Of a stretch of 64,000 bases of DNA, positions 37,319 through 45,601 are shown in pieces. Within the stretch, counting starts at the first letter, position 1, and every line of letters begins with the position of its first letter. The translations under genes and the position numbers were made by a program. The notes below the pieces were generated by a model. It did not search any database and had not been told where the DNA came from. It saw only the letters and a program-made list of their open reading frames with translations. The DNA is from Rhizobium sp. LC145 (lineage in GTDB: Bacteria > Pseudomonadota > Alphaproteobacteria > Rhizobiales > Rhizobiaceae). The stretch covers positions 868,001 to 932,000 of the forward strand of contig NZ_LBHV01000001.1 of the NCBI RefSeq assembly GCF_001005825.1. Reading direction: 5' to 3'.

Positions 37319-38143
37319 ATGGAAACGCCCGTTTCTCCTCCCGAACCCAGCCGTTCCGGCGATGAGGGCCGCGGCCCGAGGCTGAGGGAAATCCCGCTTC
37401 GGCTGGTCGTGCCCAACCTCATCACGGTGCTTGCCATCTGCGCGGGCCTCACCGGCATACGGCTCGCCTTCGAGGGACGGTTCGAGCTTGCGGTGGGCAT
37501 GGTCCTGCTGGCCGCCTTCCTCGACGGTATAGACGGCCGCGTGGCGCGGCTCCTGAAGGCCACGTCGAATTTCGGCGTGCAGATGGATTCGCTTGCCGAC
37601 ATCATCAATTTCGGCGTGGCGCCGGTGCTGGTCTCCTATGCTTTCCTGCTTGACGGAGCCCGTTCGCTCGGCTGGATCGCCGCGCTGATCTATGCGATCG
37701 CCGCCGGCCTGCGGCTTGCCCGGTTCAACGTCATGGCGGAGCGCGAACAGAAGGCCGCCTGGCAGGCGGAATTCTTCGTCGGCGTTCCGGCACCCATGGG
37801 CGCCATGCTGGTGCTCCTGCCGGTCTATCTCGGCTTTCTCGGCGTCGAGCCCTCGCCGGTCTTCGTCTATGGCAGCACGGCCTATACGGTACTGATCGGC
37901 TATCTTCTGGTGAGCCGCCTCCCGGTCTGGTCCGGCAAGGCCGAAACCAGCAAGATCCGCCGCGACCTGATGCTGCCGATCCTGCTCGTCATGGTGCTCT
38001 ATGTGGCGCTTCTCATGAGCTACACCTGGGAAGTTCTGGTGGTCACGGTCGTCGCCTACCTCATCATGCTGCCGTTCAGCGCGCGCGCCTGGAAGAAGCG
38101 CTACGGCACACTGACGATCGAGGACGAGAGCGCCAACGTCTAA
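37319..38143 (+). CDS. pssA: CDP-diacylglycerol-serine O-phosphatidyltransferase
   Basis: Transfers phosphatidyl from CDP-diacylglycerol to serine, feeding Psd in the same operon. 274 residues and about 8 hydrophobic segments. The CDP-alcohol phosphatidyltransferase motif is present: DGIDGRVARLL followed by GVQMDSLAD. A polar Pro/Ser-rich N-terminus (residues 1-28) precedes the first helix. Both genes together make phosphatidylethanolamine, a main rhizobial membrane lipid. Confidence 0.97.
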   Translation: METPVSPPEPSRSGDEGRGPRLREIPLRLVVPNLITVLAICAGLTGIRLAFEGRFELAVGMVLLAAFLDGIDGRVARLLKATSNFGVQMDSLADIINFGVAPVLVSYAFLLDGARSLGWIAALIYAIAAGLRLARFNVMAEREQKAAWQAEFFVGVPAPMGAMLVLLPVYLGFLGVEPSPVFVYGSTAYTVLIGYLLVSRLPVWSGKAETSKIRRDLMLPILLVMVLYVALLMSYTWEVLVVTVVAYLIMLPFSARAWKKRYGTLTIEDESANV

Positions 38144-38164
38144 GGCGTCCTGAAACGCTCCTAA

Positions 38165-38240
38165 CGGGAAAATTGCAACTTTCCCGCAACAGTTCCCCAC
38201 CAGATGAAACTCTCGGCAGGCGGCCCCATGCGGGCCGCCT
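38165..38240 (+). terminator. Two hairpins after pssA
   Basis: CGGGAAA / TTTCCCG at 38165-38186 and AGGCGGCCC / GGGCCGCCT at 38218-38240. Neither has a long T-run, but the pair probably ends the psd-pssA transcript. Confidence 0.5.
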
Positions 38241-38325
38241 TGTCTGTCACGATTCCGCCCTGTTTTATGCGAAGAGGCGCGATTGCGATCAACGCAACAA
38301 CAGATTCGCGTGTGTGAGGAGAACC

Positions 38326-38466
38326 ATGAGCACAGACAAGCCAGCAGCAGCCAACGAACCGGCCAAGCCCGAGCAGAGCACACCCTACCGTCCGCTCGGC
38401 CTCAAGGCCGTGGTGGCGGCCGCGCTGATGCTGAACCGCAAGCCGAAGCTCAACCCGGCTCGCTGA
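38326..38466 (+). CDS. 46-residue small protein
   Basis: ATG at 38326 with a GAGGAG site 6 bases upstream; stop TGA at 38464-38466. The sequence begins MSTDKPAAANEPAKPEQ, then a short hydrophobic patch (GLKAVVAAALML) and a basic end (NRKPKLNPAR). No family recognised, though small basic proteins of this shape occur near pssA in related genomes. It ends 7 bp before the convergent lysE stop. Moderate coding confidence. Confidence 0.65.
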   Translation: MSTDKPAAANEPAKPEQSTPYRPLGLKAVVAAALMLNRKPKLNPAR

Positions 38467-38473
38467 CCGGCGA

Positions 38474-39094
38474 TTACCCGCGCAGGAAACTTGCCAACAG
38501 GCTGAGCGCGAGCAATGTCATCACCAGGCCGATGATGACATCCAGGATCCGCCATGCAGCGGGCTTTGCAAAGAGCGGCGCGAGAAATCGCGCCCCATAT
38601 CCCAGGCCGAAGAACCAGACGAACGAAGAGATCGCCGCCCCTATCCCGTAGGCGAGCCGCTCGACGCCCTCGAAAGCGGCCGAAAGGCTGCCGAGCAGCA
38701 CTACCGTGTCCAGATAGACGTGCGGATTGAGGAAGGTGAAGGCGAGACATGTCAGCACCGCCGCTTTCAGCCCCATGCTTTCCGGCGCGCCCGAAATCAT
38801 GGCGGCCGGCTTGAGCGCGCGGCGAAACGCCATGACGGCGTAGCTTGCGAGGAACACGGCCCCGCCGAGCGTCACCACCGCAATCAGCATCGGCGACCGC
38901 GATACCAGGGTGCCGAGACCGGCGACGCCTGCGGCAATCAAGAGCGCATCGGAAAGCGCGCAGATCAGGCACAGAACGAACACATGGCTGCGGATGAGCC
39001 CCTGGCGCAGGATGAAGGCATTCTGGGCGCCGATGGCGATGATGAGGGACGCACCGAGAGCGAAGCCGGAAAGACCGGCGGAGAGCAGTGGCAT
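38474..39094 (-). CDS. LysE/ArgO-family amino-acid exporter
   Basis: 206-residue inner-membrane protein with about 6 helices and the LysE N-terminus GFALGASLIIAIGAQNAFILR. Members export lysine, arginine or other basic amino acids; which one is unknown. FLNPHVYLDTVVLLG is the conserved central block and supports the ArgO side of the family. It is the outermost gene of three minus-strand genes. Confidence 0.92.
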   Translation of the reverse strand: MPLLSAGLSGFALGASLIIAIGAQNAFILRQGLIRSHVFVLCLICALSDALLIAAGVAGLGTLVSRSPMLIAVVTLGGAVFLASYAVMAFRRALKPAAMISGAPESMGLKAAVLTCLAFTFLNPHVYLDTVVLLGSLSAAFEGVERLAYGIGAAISSFVWFFGLGYGARFLAPLFAKPAAWRILDVIIGLVMTLLALSLLASFLRG

Positions 39095-39126
39095 TGGGAA
39101 TTATCCGTTATGGGAAGCCGGGAGGA

Positions 39127-39894
39127 TCAGAAGAGCGACATCTGACTGTCGTCCGATTTCGGCTTCTTGGGAGGCTCCTCCTCCGGAAGCGCCGCCGCTA
39201 TCGGCTTCTGCAGCTCGGGTCCCATGTTCGAAACCTTGTTGACGAGGTCGGAGACGGGCAAGGCCTCGAAGAAATCCTCTTCAGCCGGCCGCATCAGATC
39301 GGCGACATCGCGCGGCTCCTGGATCTTGCATTCGAGCCAGCGGGAAAAATCCTCCGGCTGGATGACGATCGGCATCCGCTCGTGGATATGCCGTATGGAG
39401 GCGTTCGCAGCCGTCGTCATGATCGCCGCCGTATCCACTTCCGAGCCGTCGGCGGAAGACCAGGTCTCCATCAGGCCGGCGAACGCGATCACGCCGCCGC
39501 GTCTCGGACGCACCCAATAGGCCTGGGGCTTTAGGCCGCTCTCCTTCGGCGGCCTTCGCCATTCATAGAAGCCGGAGGCCGGAACCAGGATGCGCCGGTG
39601 GCGCATGGCCGCCCGAAAGGATGCCTTGCCGACGGCCGTTTCGGCGCGGGCGTTGATGAGCAGTGGAAAATCCTTCGGGTCCTTTACCCAGCCGGGAAGA
39701 AAGCCCCAGCGCGCCAACAATGCCCGCCGTTCCGGCAGATTGCTGCCCGGTTCCTGCTTGTCACTGGCGATCACCACGAGGATTGGCTGGGTCGGCGCGA
39801 TGTTGTAGCGGGCCGGAAAATCCTCCGAACCCAGCAGGCCGAAGAATTCGGAAAATTCCTTGGGAGTGGCTGTCAGGGCAAAGCGTCCGCACAT
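39127..39894 (-). CDS. SOS response-associated peptidase-like (SRAP/YedK)
   Basis: 255-residue SRAP protein that forms a thiazolidine crosslink with abasic DNA and shields it. Catalytic Cys2 in MCGRF, Asn in INARAET, Glu in PASGFYEWRR and His in IHERMPIV are all in place. The start is set by the invariant Met-Cys. A 30-residue C-terminal tail (LPEEEPPKKPKSDDSQMSLF) ends in a SLF-type peptide that could bind the beta clamp (inference). Confidence 0.95.
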   Translation of the reverse strand: MCGRFALTATPKEFSEFFGLLGSEDFPARYNIAPTQPILVVIASDKQEPGSNLPERRALLARWGFLPGWVKDPKDFPLLINARAETAVGKASFRAAMRHRRILVPASGFYEWRRPPKESGLKPQAYWVRPRRGGVIAFAGLMETWSSADGSEVDTAAIMTTAANASIRHIHERMPIVIQPEDFSRWLECKIQEPRDVADLMRPAEEDFFEALPVSDLVNKVSNMGPELQKPIAAALPEEEPPKKPKSDDSQMSLF

Positions 39895-39925
39895 GCGGCT
39901 TTCATCGCACTCGCGCCCGACAGGG

Positions 39926-40252
39926 TCAAGCGCTACGCGGCCCGAACAGAATGACTGTGGCGCCGAACAGGCAGAGCGCTGCCCCGGCGACATCCCAGCG
40001 GTCGGGCAAGCGCCCCTCCACGCTCCACAGCCAGAGAAGCGAAGCCAGGATATAGATGCCGCCATAGGCCGCGTAGGCCCTGCCGGCCGCCTCGGCGGGC
40101 ACCAGCGCCAGCGCCCAGGCGAAGAGCGCCAGCGAGAGCATTCCCGGCAACAGCCACCAGATGGGCTTTTCCAGCCGGAGCCACGCCCAGAAGGCGAAGC
40201 AGCCAGCGATTTCGGCAAGGGCGGCAAAGGCATAAAGGGCGTAGGTCTTCAC
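39926..40252 (-). CDS. YnfA/UPF0060 membrane protein
   Basis: 108-residue four-helix membrane protein of the YnfA family, related to small multidrug resistance proteins. The first helix [17 protein letters not shown] and the middle [18 protein letters not shown] match the family. Function is not settled; YnfA-type proteins have been linked to drug efflux. It lies 31 bp before the YedK gene on the same strand, so the two may be co-transcribed. Confidence 0.93.
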   Translation of the reverse strand: MKTYALYAFAALAEIAGCFAFWAWLRLEKPIWWLLPGMLSLALFAWALALVPAEAAGRAYAAYGGIYILASLLWLWSVEGRLPDRWDVAGAALCLFGATVILFGPRSA

Positions 40253-40344
40253 ACTACCTCCGACTCGCGATTCAGGTTTTGCTTTTCGCGGGTGTCTTTG
40301 CGTCGTAACCTAGACGGGCAAACCGTGACAATACCCGGAATATA

Positions 40345-40761
40345 ATGTCCCCCTCACCACAAGCAGCTTCATCCGCCATTCTGGAACGCGACGGCAGGTT
40401 TCTGCTGATCCGACGCATGAACCCGCCTTCGGCCGATCTCTACGCCTTTCCCGGCGGCAGGGCGGAGCCTGGGGAAACGCCGGAACAGACCGCACTCAGG
40501 GAATTCTTCGAGGAAACCGGGATCGAGGCGCGCAATCCGGTACTTTTTGCGACCTACGACCTCAACGGCGACAAGGACGACGACCGCCACTTCTTCCTTT
40601 CCGTCTTCCGGGTGGAGGCGGATGTGGGCACGGAAGCCATCGCCGCCGATGACGCGGCCGATTCGGGATGGTATTCGATCGAGGAGATCCGGACGCTGCC
40701 GGTGCCGCCGAGCGTGCTCGAATGCGCCGAGATGCTGGCGGCGATCCGCGATGCAGGATAA
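40345..40761 (+). CDS. Nudix hydrolase
   Basis: 138-residue nucleoside-diphosphate-linked hydrolase. The Nudix box GGRAEPGETPEQTALREFF-EETG is complete with the REF-EE core. Substrate unknown; ADP-ribose or dNTP-cleaning members look similar. It is divergent from ynfA and 36 bp before the next gene, which suggests co-transcription. Confidence 0.93.
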   Translation: MSPSPQAASSAILERDGRFLLIRRMNPPSADLYAFPGGRAEPGETPEQTALREFFEETGIEARNPVLFATYDLNGDKDDDRHFFLSVFRVEADVGTEAIAADDAADSGWYSIEEIRTLPVPPSVLECAEMLAAIRDAG

Positions 40762-40797
40762 AAGTCACCGCCCTCGTTTCGCGGCCAGAGACGCTTC

Positions 40798-41217
40798 ATG
40801 ATTCGATTGCCGAAATTTCCGACCAGCCTGCTTCTGCTCCTCGCGCTTTCGGCGTCTCCCCTTTCGGCGCAACCGGCCCGCAACGGCGAATCGCCTCCCT
40901 CGGTGGGAGAAAAGCCCGCTCCCTATGACGACCAGCTATCGCGGCTCGCTGAAATCCTGGGCTCGGTGCATTATCTGCGTACGCTGTGCGGCGCGCCGGC
41001 TTCCGACTGGCGTCAATTCATGCGGCAATTGCTGGACTCCGACACCGCAAGCGAGCCAAAACGCCGCGAAAAGCTGACCGCGGCCTTCAATCGCGGCTAT
41101 CGCACTTTCGCCGCTATTCACACTTCCTGTACTCCGGCTGCGCGCACGGCTGAGGAAAGATACCGTAACGAAGGCGCAACACTGGCCGCAGAAATCGCCG
41201 CACGCTTCGGAAATTAG
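40798..41217 (+). CDS. TIGR02301-type periplasmic protein
   Basis: 139 residues with a signal peptide (about 1-24, LLLLLALSASPLSAQPA). The core reads LGSVHYLRTLCG and a C-terminal FNRGYRTFAAIHTSC region; two Cys may form a disulphide. It matches a rhizobial family of unknown function. It follows the Nudix gene by 36 bp. Confidence 0.8.
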   Translation: MIRLPKFPTSLLLLLALSASPLSAQPARNGESPPSVGEKPAPYDDQLSRLAEILGSVHYLRTLCGAPASDWRQFMRQLLDSDTASEPKRREKLTAAFNRGYRTFAAIHTSCTPAARTAEERYRNEGATLAAEIAARFGN

Positions 41218-41323
41218 CGGATTATTTACCTCTTTTTTCGGCAGACCGTGTCGTTTTGATAAAAGGCTGGTAGAGTTGTTAACGGGGCAGTAAGTAACTG
41301 ACGGGCCACCGAAGGATAGACGA

Positions 41324-41581
41324 ATGCAGACAAGCCGCAACGACATCGATGACATGATTGTGCACGAGAAGATGCAGGCTGCCTTGGAATATCAGACGGA
41401 GGCCTGGGCCGGCGGCATGGCCGACGGCATCGAGCCGGAAATCATTGCCGACGCCGCGATTGCATTCGCCATGCGTGAAACCATTCGCCTCCACGGTGAA
41501 ATGGGAGCGGAAGCCATGCTCGAGGCACTCAAGACCCGGATGTTGGCAGGCGAATTTTCTCCTGAGCGCACGATTCAGTAA
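41324..41581 (+). CDS. 85-residue conserved protein
   Basis: Small, mostly helical acidic protein (MQTSRNDIDDMIVHEKM, then an Ala/Glu/Met-rich stretch). No family name assigned. It starts 106 bp after the previous gene and ends 16 bp before the next. Clean composition and spacing support coding. Such proteins are common in rhizobia and may be regulators or stability factors, but that is a guess. Confidence 0.75.
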   Translation: MQTSRNDIDDMIVHEKMQAALEYQTEAWAGGMADGIEPEIIADAAIAFAMRETIRLHGEMGAEAMLEALKTRMLAGEFSPERTIQ

Positions 41582-41597
41582 ACGGCCGAGGTTTCCC

Positions 41598-42368
41598 ATG
41601 CGGAACGCGGCGGACACGCATTCCTCCCCTCTTTTCACGAGGCTTCTCGGCGCGACGGCTGTCGTCGTTCTTCTCGCCGCAAGCTCTCCCGCATTCGCGC
41701 TTTCGGAGCTGCAGCAGACGATCGAATCGAACGCTGGCGAATCGGATACCGGCGAACAGGCCGGCGATGCGGCGCCGGATATCGACCGTCCGGGGCTTCC
41801 CATGCCCGATCCGCTGGTCGACCGGTCCCGCGCCCAGGCCGAGACGGTGGAGCAACCCGCAGAGAGCAGTGAACCCGCCGCCGAACAGACGGACGAGACC
41901 GCCGCTCCTGTCGAAATCATCCGCGATTTTTCGACCTTGCCCGAGCCGGTGCGCCGGATGCGCGAGCTCATGATCGAAGCGGCCGCTTCGGGCGACATCG
42001 AAAGAATGCGGTCGCTCATGAATCCCGGGCCGAATCAAACACAGCTGAACGGCGAGGGCGACGACCCAGTCGAGGCGCTCAAGGGCTATTCGGGCGACGC
42101 GGACGGACAGGAAATCCTGGCGATCCTCATCGACCTCCTTTCGACCGGCGCGGTGCACCTCGATGCCGGGACACCGGAAGAGGCCTATGTCTGGCCCTAT
42201 TTCGCCGGCAAGACGCTTTCCTCCCTCACGCCCCCCGAGCGGGTGGAGCTGTTGCGGATCGTGACCGCCGGTGACCTCATGAACATGGAAGAAACCGGCA
42301 ACTACAATTTCTACCGCGTCGGCATCACGCCGGACGGCCAGTGGAAATTCTTTTCCGGCGGCGATTGA
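41598..42368 (+). CDS. Periplasmic protein of unknown function
   Basis: 256 residues with an N-terminal signal peptide (about 17-37, LLGATAVVVLLAASSPAFA). An acidic, Pro/Glu-rich linker (about 55-100) leads to a folded part with RRMRELMIEAAASGDIERMR, then YVWPYFAGKTLSSLTPPERVE and NFYRVGITPDGQWKFFSGGD. No enzymatic motif is seen. It lies 16 bp after the 85-residue gene. The family is unknown to me. Confidence 0.75.
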   Translation: MRNAADTHSSPLFTRLLGATAVVVLLAASSPAFALSELQQTIESNAGESDTGEQAGDAAPDIDRPGLPMPDPLVDRSRAQAETVEQPAESSEPAAEQTDETAAPVEIIRDFSTLPEPVRRMRELMIEAAASGDIERMRSLMNPGPNQTQLNGEGDDPVEALKGYSGDADGQEILAILIDLLSTGAVHLDAGTPEEAYVWPYFAGKTLSSLTPPERVELLRIVTAGDLMNMEETGNYNFYRVGITPDGQWKFFSGGD

Positions 42369-42423
42369 GGCAGGCAGCGGAAACCTTGTCGGAGGTTCCG
42401 CGAAGGCTTACTTCTCTCCCAAA

Positions 42424-42469
42424 CGCATGTCGCGCAAAAAGCGTAGCGGTTTTGCGACCACGACATGCG
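42424..42469. repeat. Rhizobial-type palindrome, type H copy 2 (reverse orientation)
   Basis: Outer stem CGCATGTCG / CGACATGCG (9 bp), inner CGCAAAA / TTTTGCG (7 bp), loop AGCGTAGCGG and a one-sided ACCA bulge. Read on the other strand it becomes outer stem, TGGT bulge, CGCAAAA, CCGC-starting loop, TTTTGCG: the same plan as 23718-23765. Confidence 0.88.
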
Positions 42470-42530
42470 CAAAATAGAGCGTGCGAATCTGAAGGATCAC
42501 GCCGCGCTTTAATGAACCGGAACCGACGCC

Positions 42531-43370
42531 ATGCCCACAGCCTACCTTCCCGAGCGAAGCTTCATCCGCCTTTCCGGCAGGGATGCGGAGGACTTCCTCC
42601 AGAACCTGATCACAACCGACGTGGTTTCGCTGCCCGCCGGCGAAGCCCGGCCCGGAGCCCTGCTCACACCGCAGGGCAAGATCATGTTCGATTTCCTGAT
42701 CTGGCGCGAAGGCGAGGGTTTCGTCATCGAAACCGACCTTGCGCAACGCGACGGGCTCTTGCGCCGCCTTACCATGTACAAGCTCAGGGCGGCGATCGAA
42801 CTCTCCGCCAGCGCGGAGGAAGGCGTCACCGTTAGCTGGGGCGAGGAAGCTGCTGACGGCATTGTCGATATCCGCTTCGCCAAGGCAGGCATCCGCCTGG
42901 CGCGCGTTCCCGGCCAGCACCGGGAAGGGCAGGAAGACGCCTATGACGCTCTGCGGATCGAGGCCGGCATCGCCGTTTCCGGAGCCGATTTCGCGCTGCA
43001 GGACGCGTTTCCCCACGATGTGCTTCTGGACCTGACGGATGGGCTTTCCTTCCGCAAGGGCTGCTATGTGGGGCAGGAAGTCGTCTCCCGCATGCAGCAT
43101 CGCGGCACGGCGCGGCGGCGGGTGGCGCAGGTGCGGGGAGAAGCGCTGCTTCCCCCTTCCGGCATCGAAATCACTGCCGGGGGCAAGCCTGTCGGCACGC
43201 TCGGCTCGGTTGCCGGCAATCGCGGGCTCTCGATTGTGCGCATCGACAGGGTGGGCGATGCGCTCGCGCGCGGCCTGCCGATCCTTGCCGGTGACGTGCC
43301 CGTGGAACTTGCCCTGCCCGCCTGGAGCGGCCTTGCCTTCCCCGCAGGGGCGCAAGAGGCTGAACAGTGA
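42531..43370 (+). CDS. ygfZ: YgfZ-type folate-binding tRNA-modification/Fe-S protein
   Basis: 279-residue GcvT-like protein that binds folate and assists certain Fe-S enzymes such as MiaB. The YgfZ signature KGCYVGQEVVSRMQHRG is complete with its conserved Cys. No aminomethyltransferase partners are adjacent, as expected for YgfZ rather than GcvT. The stop overlaps the next start (GTGA). Confidence 0.9.
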   Translation: MPTAYLPERSFIRLSGRDAEDFLQNLITTDVVSLPAGEARPGALLTPQGKIMFDFLIWREGEGFVIETDLAQRDGLLRRLTMYKLRAAIELSASAEEGVTVSWGEEAADGIVDIRFAKAGIRLARVPGQHREGQEDAYDALRIEAGIAVSGADFALQDAFPHDVLLDLTDGLSFRKGCYVGQEVVSRMQHRGTARRRVAQVRGEALLPPSGIEITAGGKPVGTLGSVAGNRGLSIVRIDRVGDALARGLPILAGDVPVELALPAWSGLAFPAGAQEAEQ

Positions 43371-43981
43371 GCATTTCCGGCAAGGCGCGTGCTTGGCAAC
43401 GCATGCTCTCGGGCCGGAGGCTCGACCTCCTCGACCCCTCGCCGCTCGACGTGGAAATCTCCGATATCGCCCATGGGCTCGCCCGTGTCGCGCGCTGGAA
43501 CGGCCAGACGCGCGGCGACCACGCCTTTTCGGTCGCGCAGCATTGCCTGGTGGTGGAGGAGATCTTCCGGCGCTGCAATGACGAAGGAACCGAGGCGCTG
43601 CTGATGTGCCTTCTGCACGACGCGCCGGAATATGTGATCGGCGACATGATCTCGCCCTTCAAGGCCGTCGTCGGCGGCGGCTACAAGGCGGTGGAGCAAC
43701 GCCTGGAAGCGGCGATCCATATTCGCTTCGGTCTGCCGGCACATCCGACGCGGGAGTTGAAGGCGCTCATCAAAAAGGCCGATGCGATGGCCGCCTTCTA
43801 CGAGGCCACCGAGCTTGCCGGCTTTTCGGTCGAAGAGGCCCGCAAGTTCTTCGGCCAGCCGCGCGGCGTCACCCGCGATATGCTACCGATCGAGCCAATG
43901 CCGGTGCTCGAGGCGCAGCGACGATTTGTCGAGCGCTTTGCCGAGCTTGAAGCCGAGCGCAGCACCGGGGCGGTGTCATGA
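43367..43981 (+). CDS. HD-domain phosphohydrolase
   Basis: 204-residue metal-dependent hydrolase, YfbR-like (5'-nucleotidase type) in shape. HD motif: RGDHAFSVAQH, then LLHDAPEYVIGD (His-Asp pair and downstream Asp). Starts with GTG at 43367, inside the ygfZ stop. It ends overlapping the phosphatase start by ATGA. Substrate, probably a deoxynucleotide or cyclic nucleotide, is not known. Confidence 0.85.
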   Translation: MSISGKARAWQRMLSGRRLDLLDPSPLDVEISDIAHGLARVARWNGQTRGDHAFSVAQHCLVVEEIFRRCNDEGTEALLMCLLHDAPEYVIGDMISPFKAVVGGGYKAVEQRLEAAIHIRFGLPAHPTRELKALIKKADAMAAFYEATELAGFSVEEARKFFGQPRGVTRDMLPIEPMPVLEAQRRFVERFAELEAERSTGAVS

Positions 43982-44517
43982 GCGCCATCATCGTCTGCCC
44001 GCTTGCCAGTATCGCGGAAATGGCCGTGCGGCATGGTGCGCGCGACATGGTCAGCCTCATCGCCGAACGCCAGGACTTCCATAGGCCTGGGATGATTTCC
44101 GCGGATCGGCACCTGAAGCTTGCGATGAACGATATCGGTTTTGCCGGAACCGGAAGTCTGATAGCGCCGAGCGAGGCTCACGTGCTGGAACTCATCCGCT
44201 TCGTGCGGGAGTGGAACCAGAGCACGCCGATCATCATCCATTGCTGGATGGGCGTTTCCCGCTCGCCCGCCGCGGCCGTGATCGCGGCGCTTGCGCTGCA
44301 TCCGGAAGAGGACGATTTCGCCCTGGCCGCCCGCCTCCGCTCCGTCGCGCCGCATGCCACGCCGAACCCACGCATCATCGAGATCGGCGATGGCATTCTC
44401 CGCCGCCGCGGACGGCTCGTGACGGCCATCAGAGGGATCGGCCGCGGCGCGGAGACCGACGGCAGAGCCTCCTTCAGCCTGCCGCTCTTCCGTCCGAACT
44501 TCGCGATACCTGATTGA
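43978..44517 (+). CDS. Tyrosine/dual-specificity phosphatase family protein
   Basis: 179 residues. The catalytic loop HCWMGVSRS gives Cys89 and Arg95, matching HC-x5-R. The loop sits in the middle of the protein, and the upstream part (ASIAEMAVRHGARDMVSLI) fits a rhizobial phosphatase family. It may act on a phosphoprotein or a phosphorylated metabolite. It is the last of three coupled genes. Confidence 0.85.
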   Translation: MSAIIVCPLASIAEMAVRHGARDMVSLIAERQDFHRPGMISADRHLKLAMNDIGFAGTGSLIAPSEAHVLELIRFVREWNQSTPIIIHCWMGVSRSPAAAVIAALALHPEEDDFALAARLRSVAPHATPNPRIIEIGDGILRRRGRLVTAIRGIGRGAETDGRASFSLPLFRPNFAIPD

Positions 44518-44706
44518 ACCGCACCATTTTCGCCCCAGCGCCGCTTGACCTCTTCCTCTCCTGCTCCACTTACCAGCCAAGGATACAACCGAAGCCTCAG
44601 CTTCCCCTATCCTCAGGTTGAGTTCGTGATGTCTCGGCGGAGGCGGACCTCCCGCGCTAGCGAATGCGGCAGAGCCGGAACCTCATTACCTGACGGAGAG
44701 GAAGCG

Positions 44707-44743
44707 GCGGATCGGGCTGTCTACGAGGGACAGCCTGATCCGC
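44707..44743. other. 15-bp-stem hairpin between convergent genes
   Basis: GCGGATCGGGCTGTC pairs with GACAGCCTGATCCGC (one G-T wobble) around a 7-nt loop. No T-run. It lies in the 271-bp gap (44518-44788), which has no gene, and may end transcripts from both sides. Confidence 0.5.
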
Positions 44744-44788
44744 TGTGGTATTGCGGCTTCACATCCGTCTGTTTCCGCAGACTGTTTC

Positions 44789-45601
44789 TCAGTTCGCCAT
44801 GGTCGAGCGATGCGCCCAGCCGGTCATGCGCTTCTCGATCCAGGCCATCAGCGCATACATGGCGATACCTTCCACCGCCAGCATCAGCAGGCCCGCGAAA
44901 ACCAGCGGCACGTTGAACTGGCTCTGGGCCGAGCTCATCATGTTACCGAGGCCATAGTTGGAGGCGACCGTTTCCGAAAGAACCGATCCGACGAAGGCGA
45001 GAGTGATGGCGATCTTCAGCGAGCCGAAGAAATAGGGCATGGATCGTGGAATGCCGACCTTGAGCATGATGTCCATCTTCCTCGCGCCGAGGGCGCGCAG
45101 CACATCCTCGGTTTCCGGTTCGATGGTGGCAAGCCCGGTCGCGACATTGACGACGATCGGGAAGAAGGAGATCAGGAAGGCGGTGAGCACGGCCGGGACC
45201 GTGCCGATGCCGAACCAGATGACGAGGATCGGAACCACCGCTACCTTGGGAATGGCGTTGAAGCCGATCATCAAGGGGTAGAGCCCCGCATAGATCGCCT
45301 TCGACCAGCCGATGAAAAGGCCGAGCGCCAGGCCGGCAACGACGGCGATGATGAAGCCGAGCGTGGTCGTATAGAGCGTCTGCAGCGAGTTCTTCCAGAT
45401 CGGAGACCAGTATTGCACGATCGCCTGGAAGACGCGGGTGGGCGCCGGCAAGATGGTGGGCGGCATGTCGAGCGCGATCACCACCAGCTCCCAGAAGACG
45501 AAGAGGCCGAGCGTGTAGAGGAATGGAGAAAGCCATACCCAATTGATGCGGGCGGGCGTTTTCTGTGGCTTGGCGGCGGTATTCTCGGTCACGGCGCTCA
45601 T
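44789..45601 (-). CDS. ABC transporter permease (NMT1/taurine-nitrate type)
   Basis: 270-residue inner-membrane permease with six helices, of the SsuC/TauC group. The EAA-type loop EPETEDVLRALGARKMDI fits an importer permease. It forms a set with the ATPase and the binding protein upstream. The ATGA overlap at 45598-45601 couples it to the ATPase gene. Confidence 0.92.
   Translation of the reverse strand: MSAVTENTAAKPQKTPARINWVWLSPFLYTLGLFVFWELVVIALDMPPTILPAPTRVFQAIVQYWSPIWKNSLQTLYTTTLGFIIAVVAGLALGLFIGWSKAIYAGLYPLMIGFNAIPKVAVVPILVIWFGIGTVPAVLTAFLISFFPIVVNVATGLATIEPETEDVLRALGARKMDIMLKVGIPRSMPYFFGSLKIAITLAFVGSVLSETVASNYGLGNMMSSAQSQFNVPLVFAGLLMLAVEGIAMYALMAWIEKRMTGWAHRSTMAN

Noticed and set aside
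36512..38383. 623-codon minus-strand open frame opposite psd and pssA
   Set aside because: Its composition is typical antisense (His/Gln/Arg-rich) and it conflicts with two certain genes.
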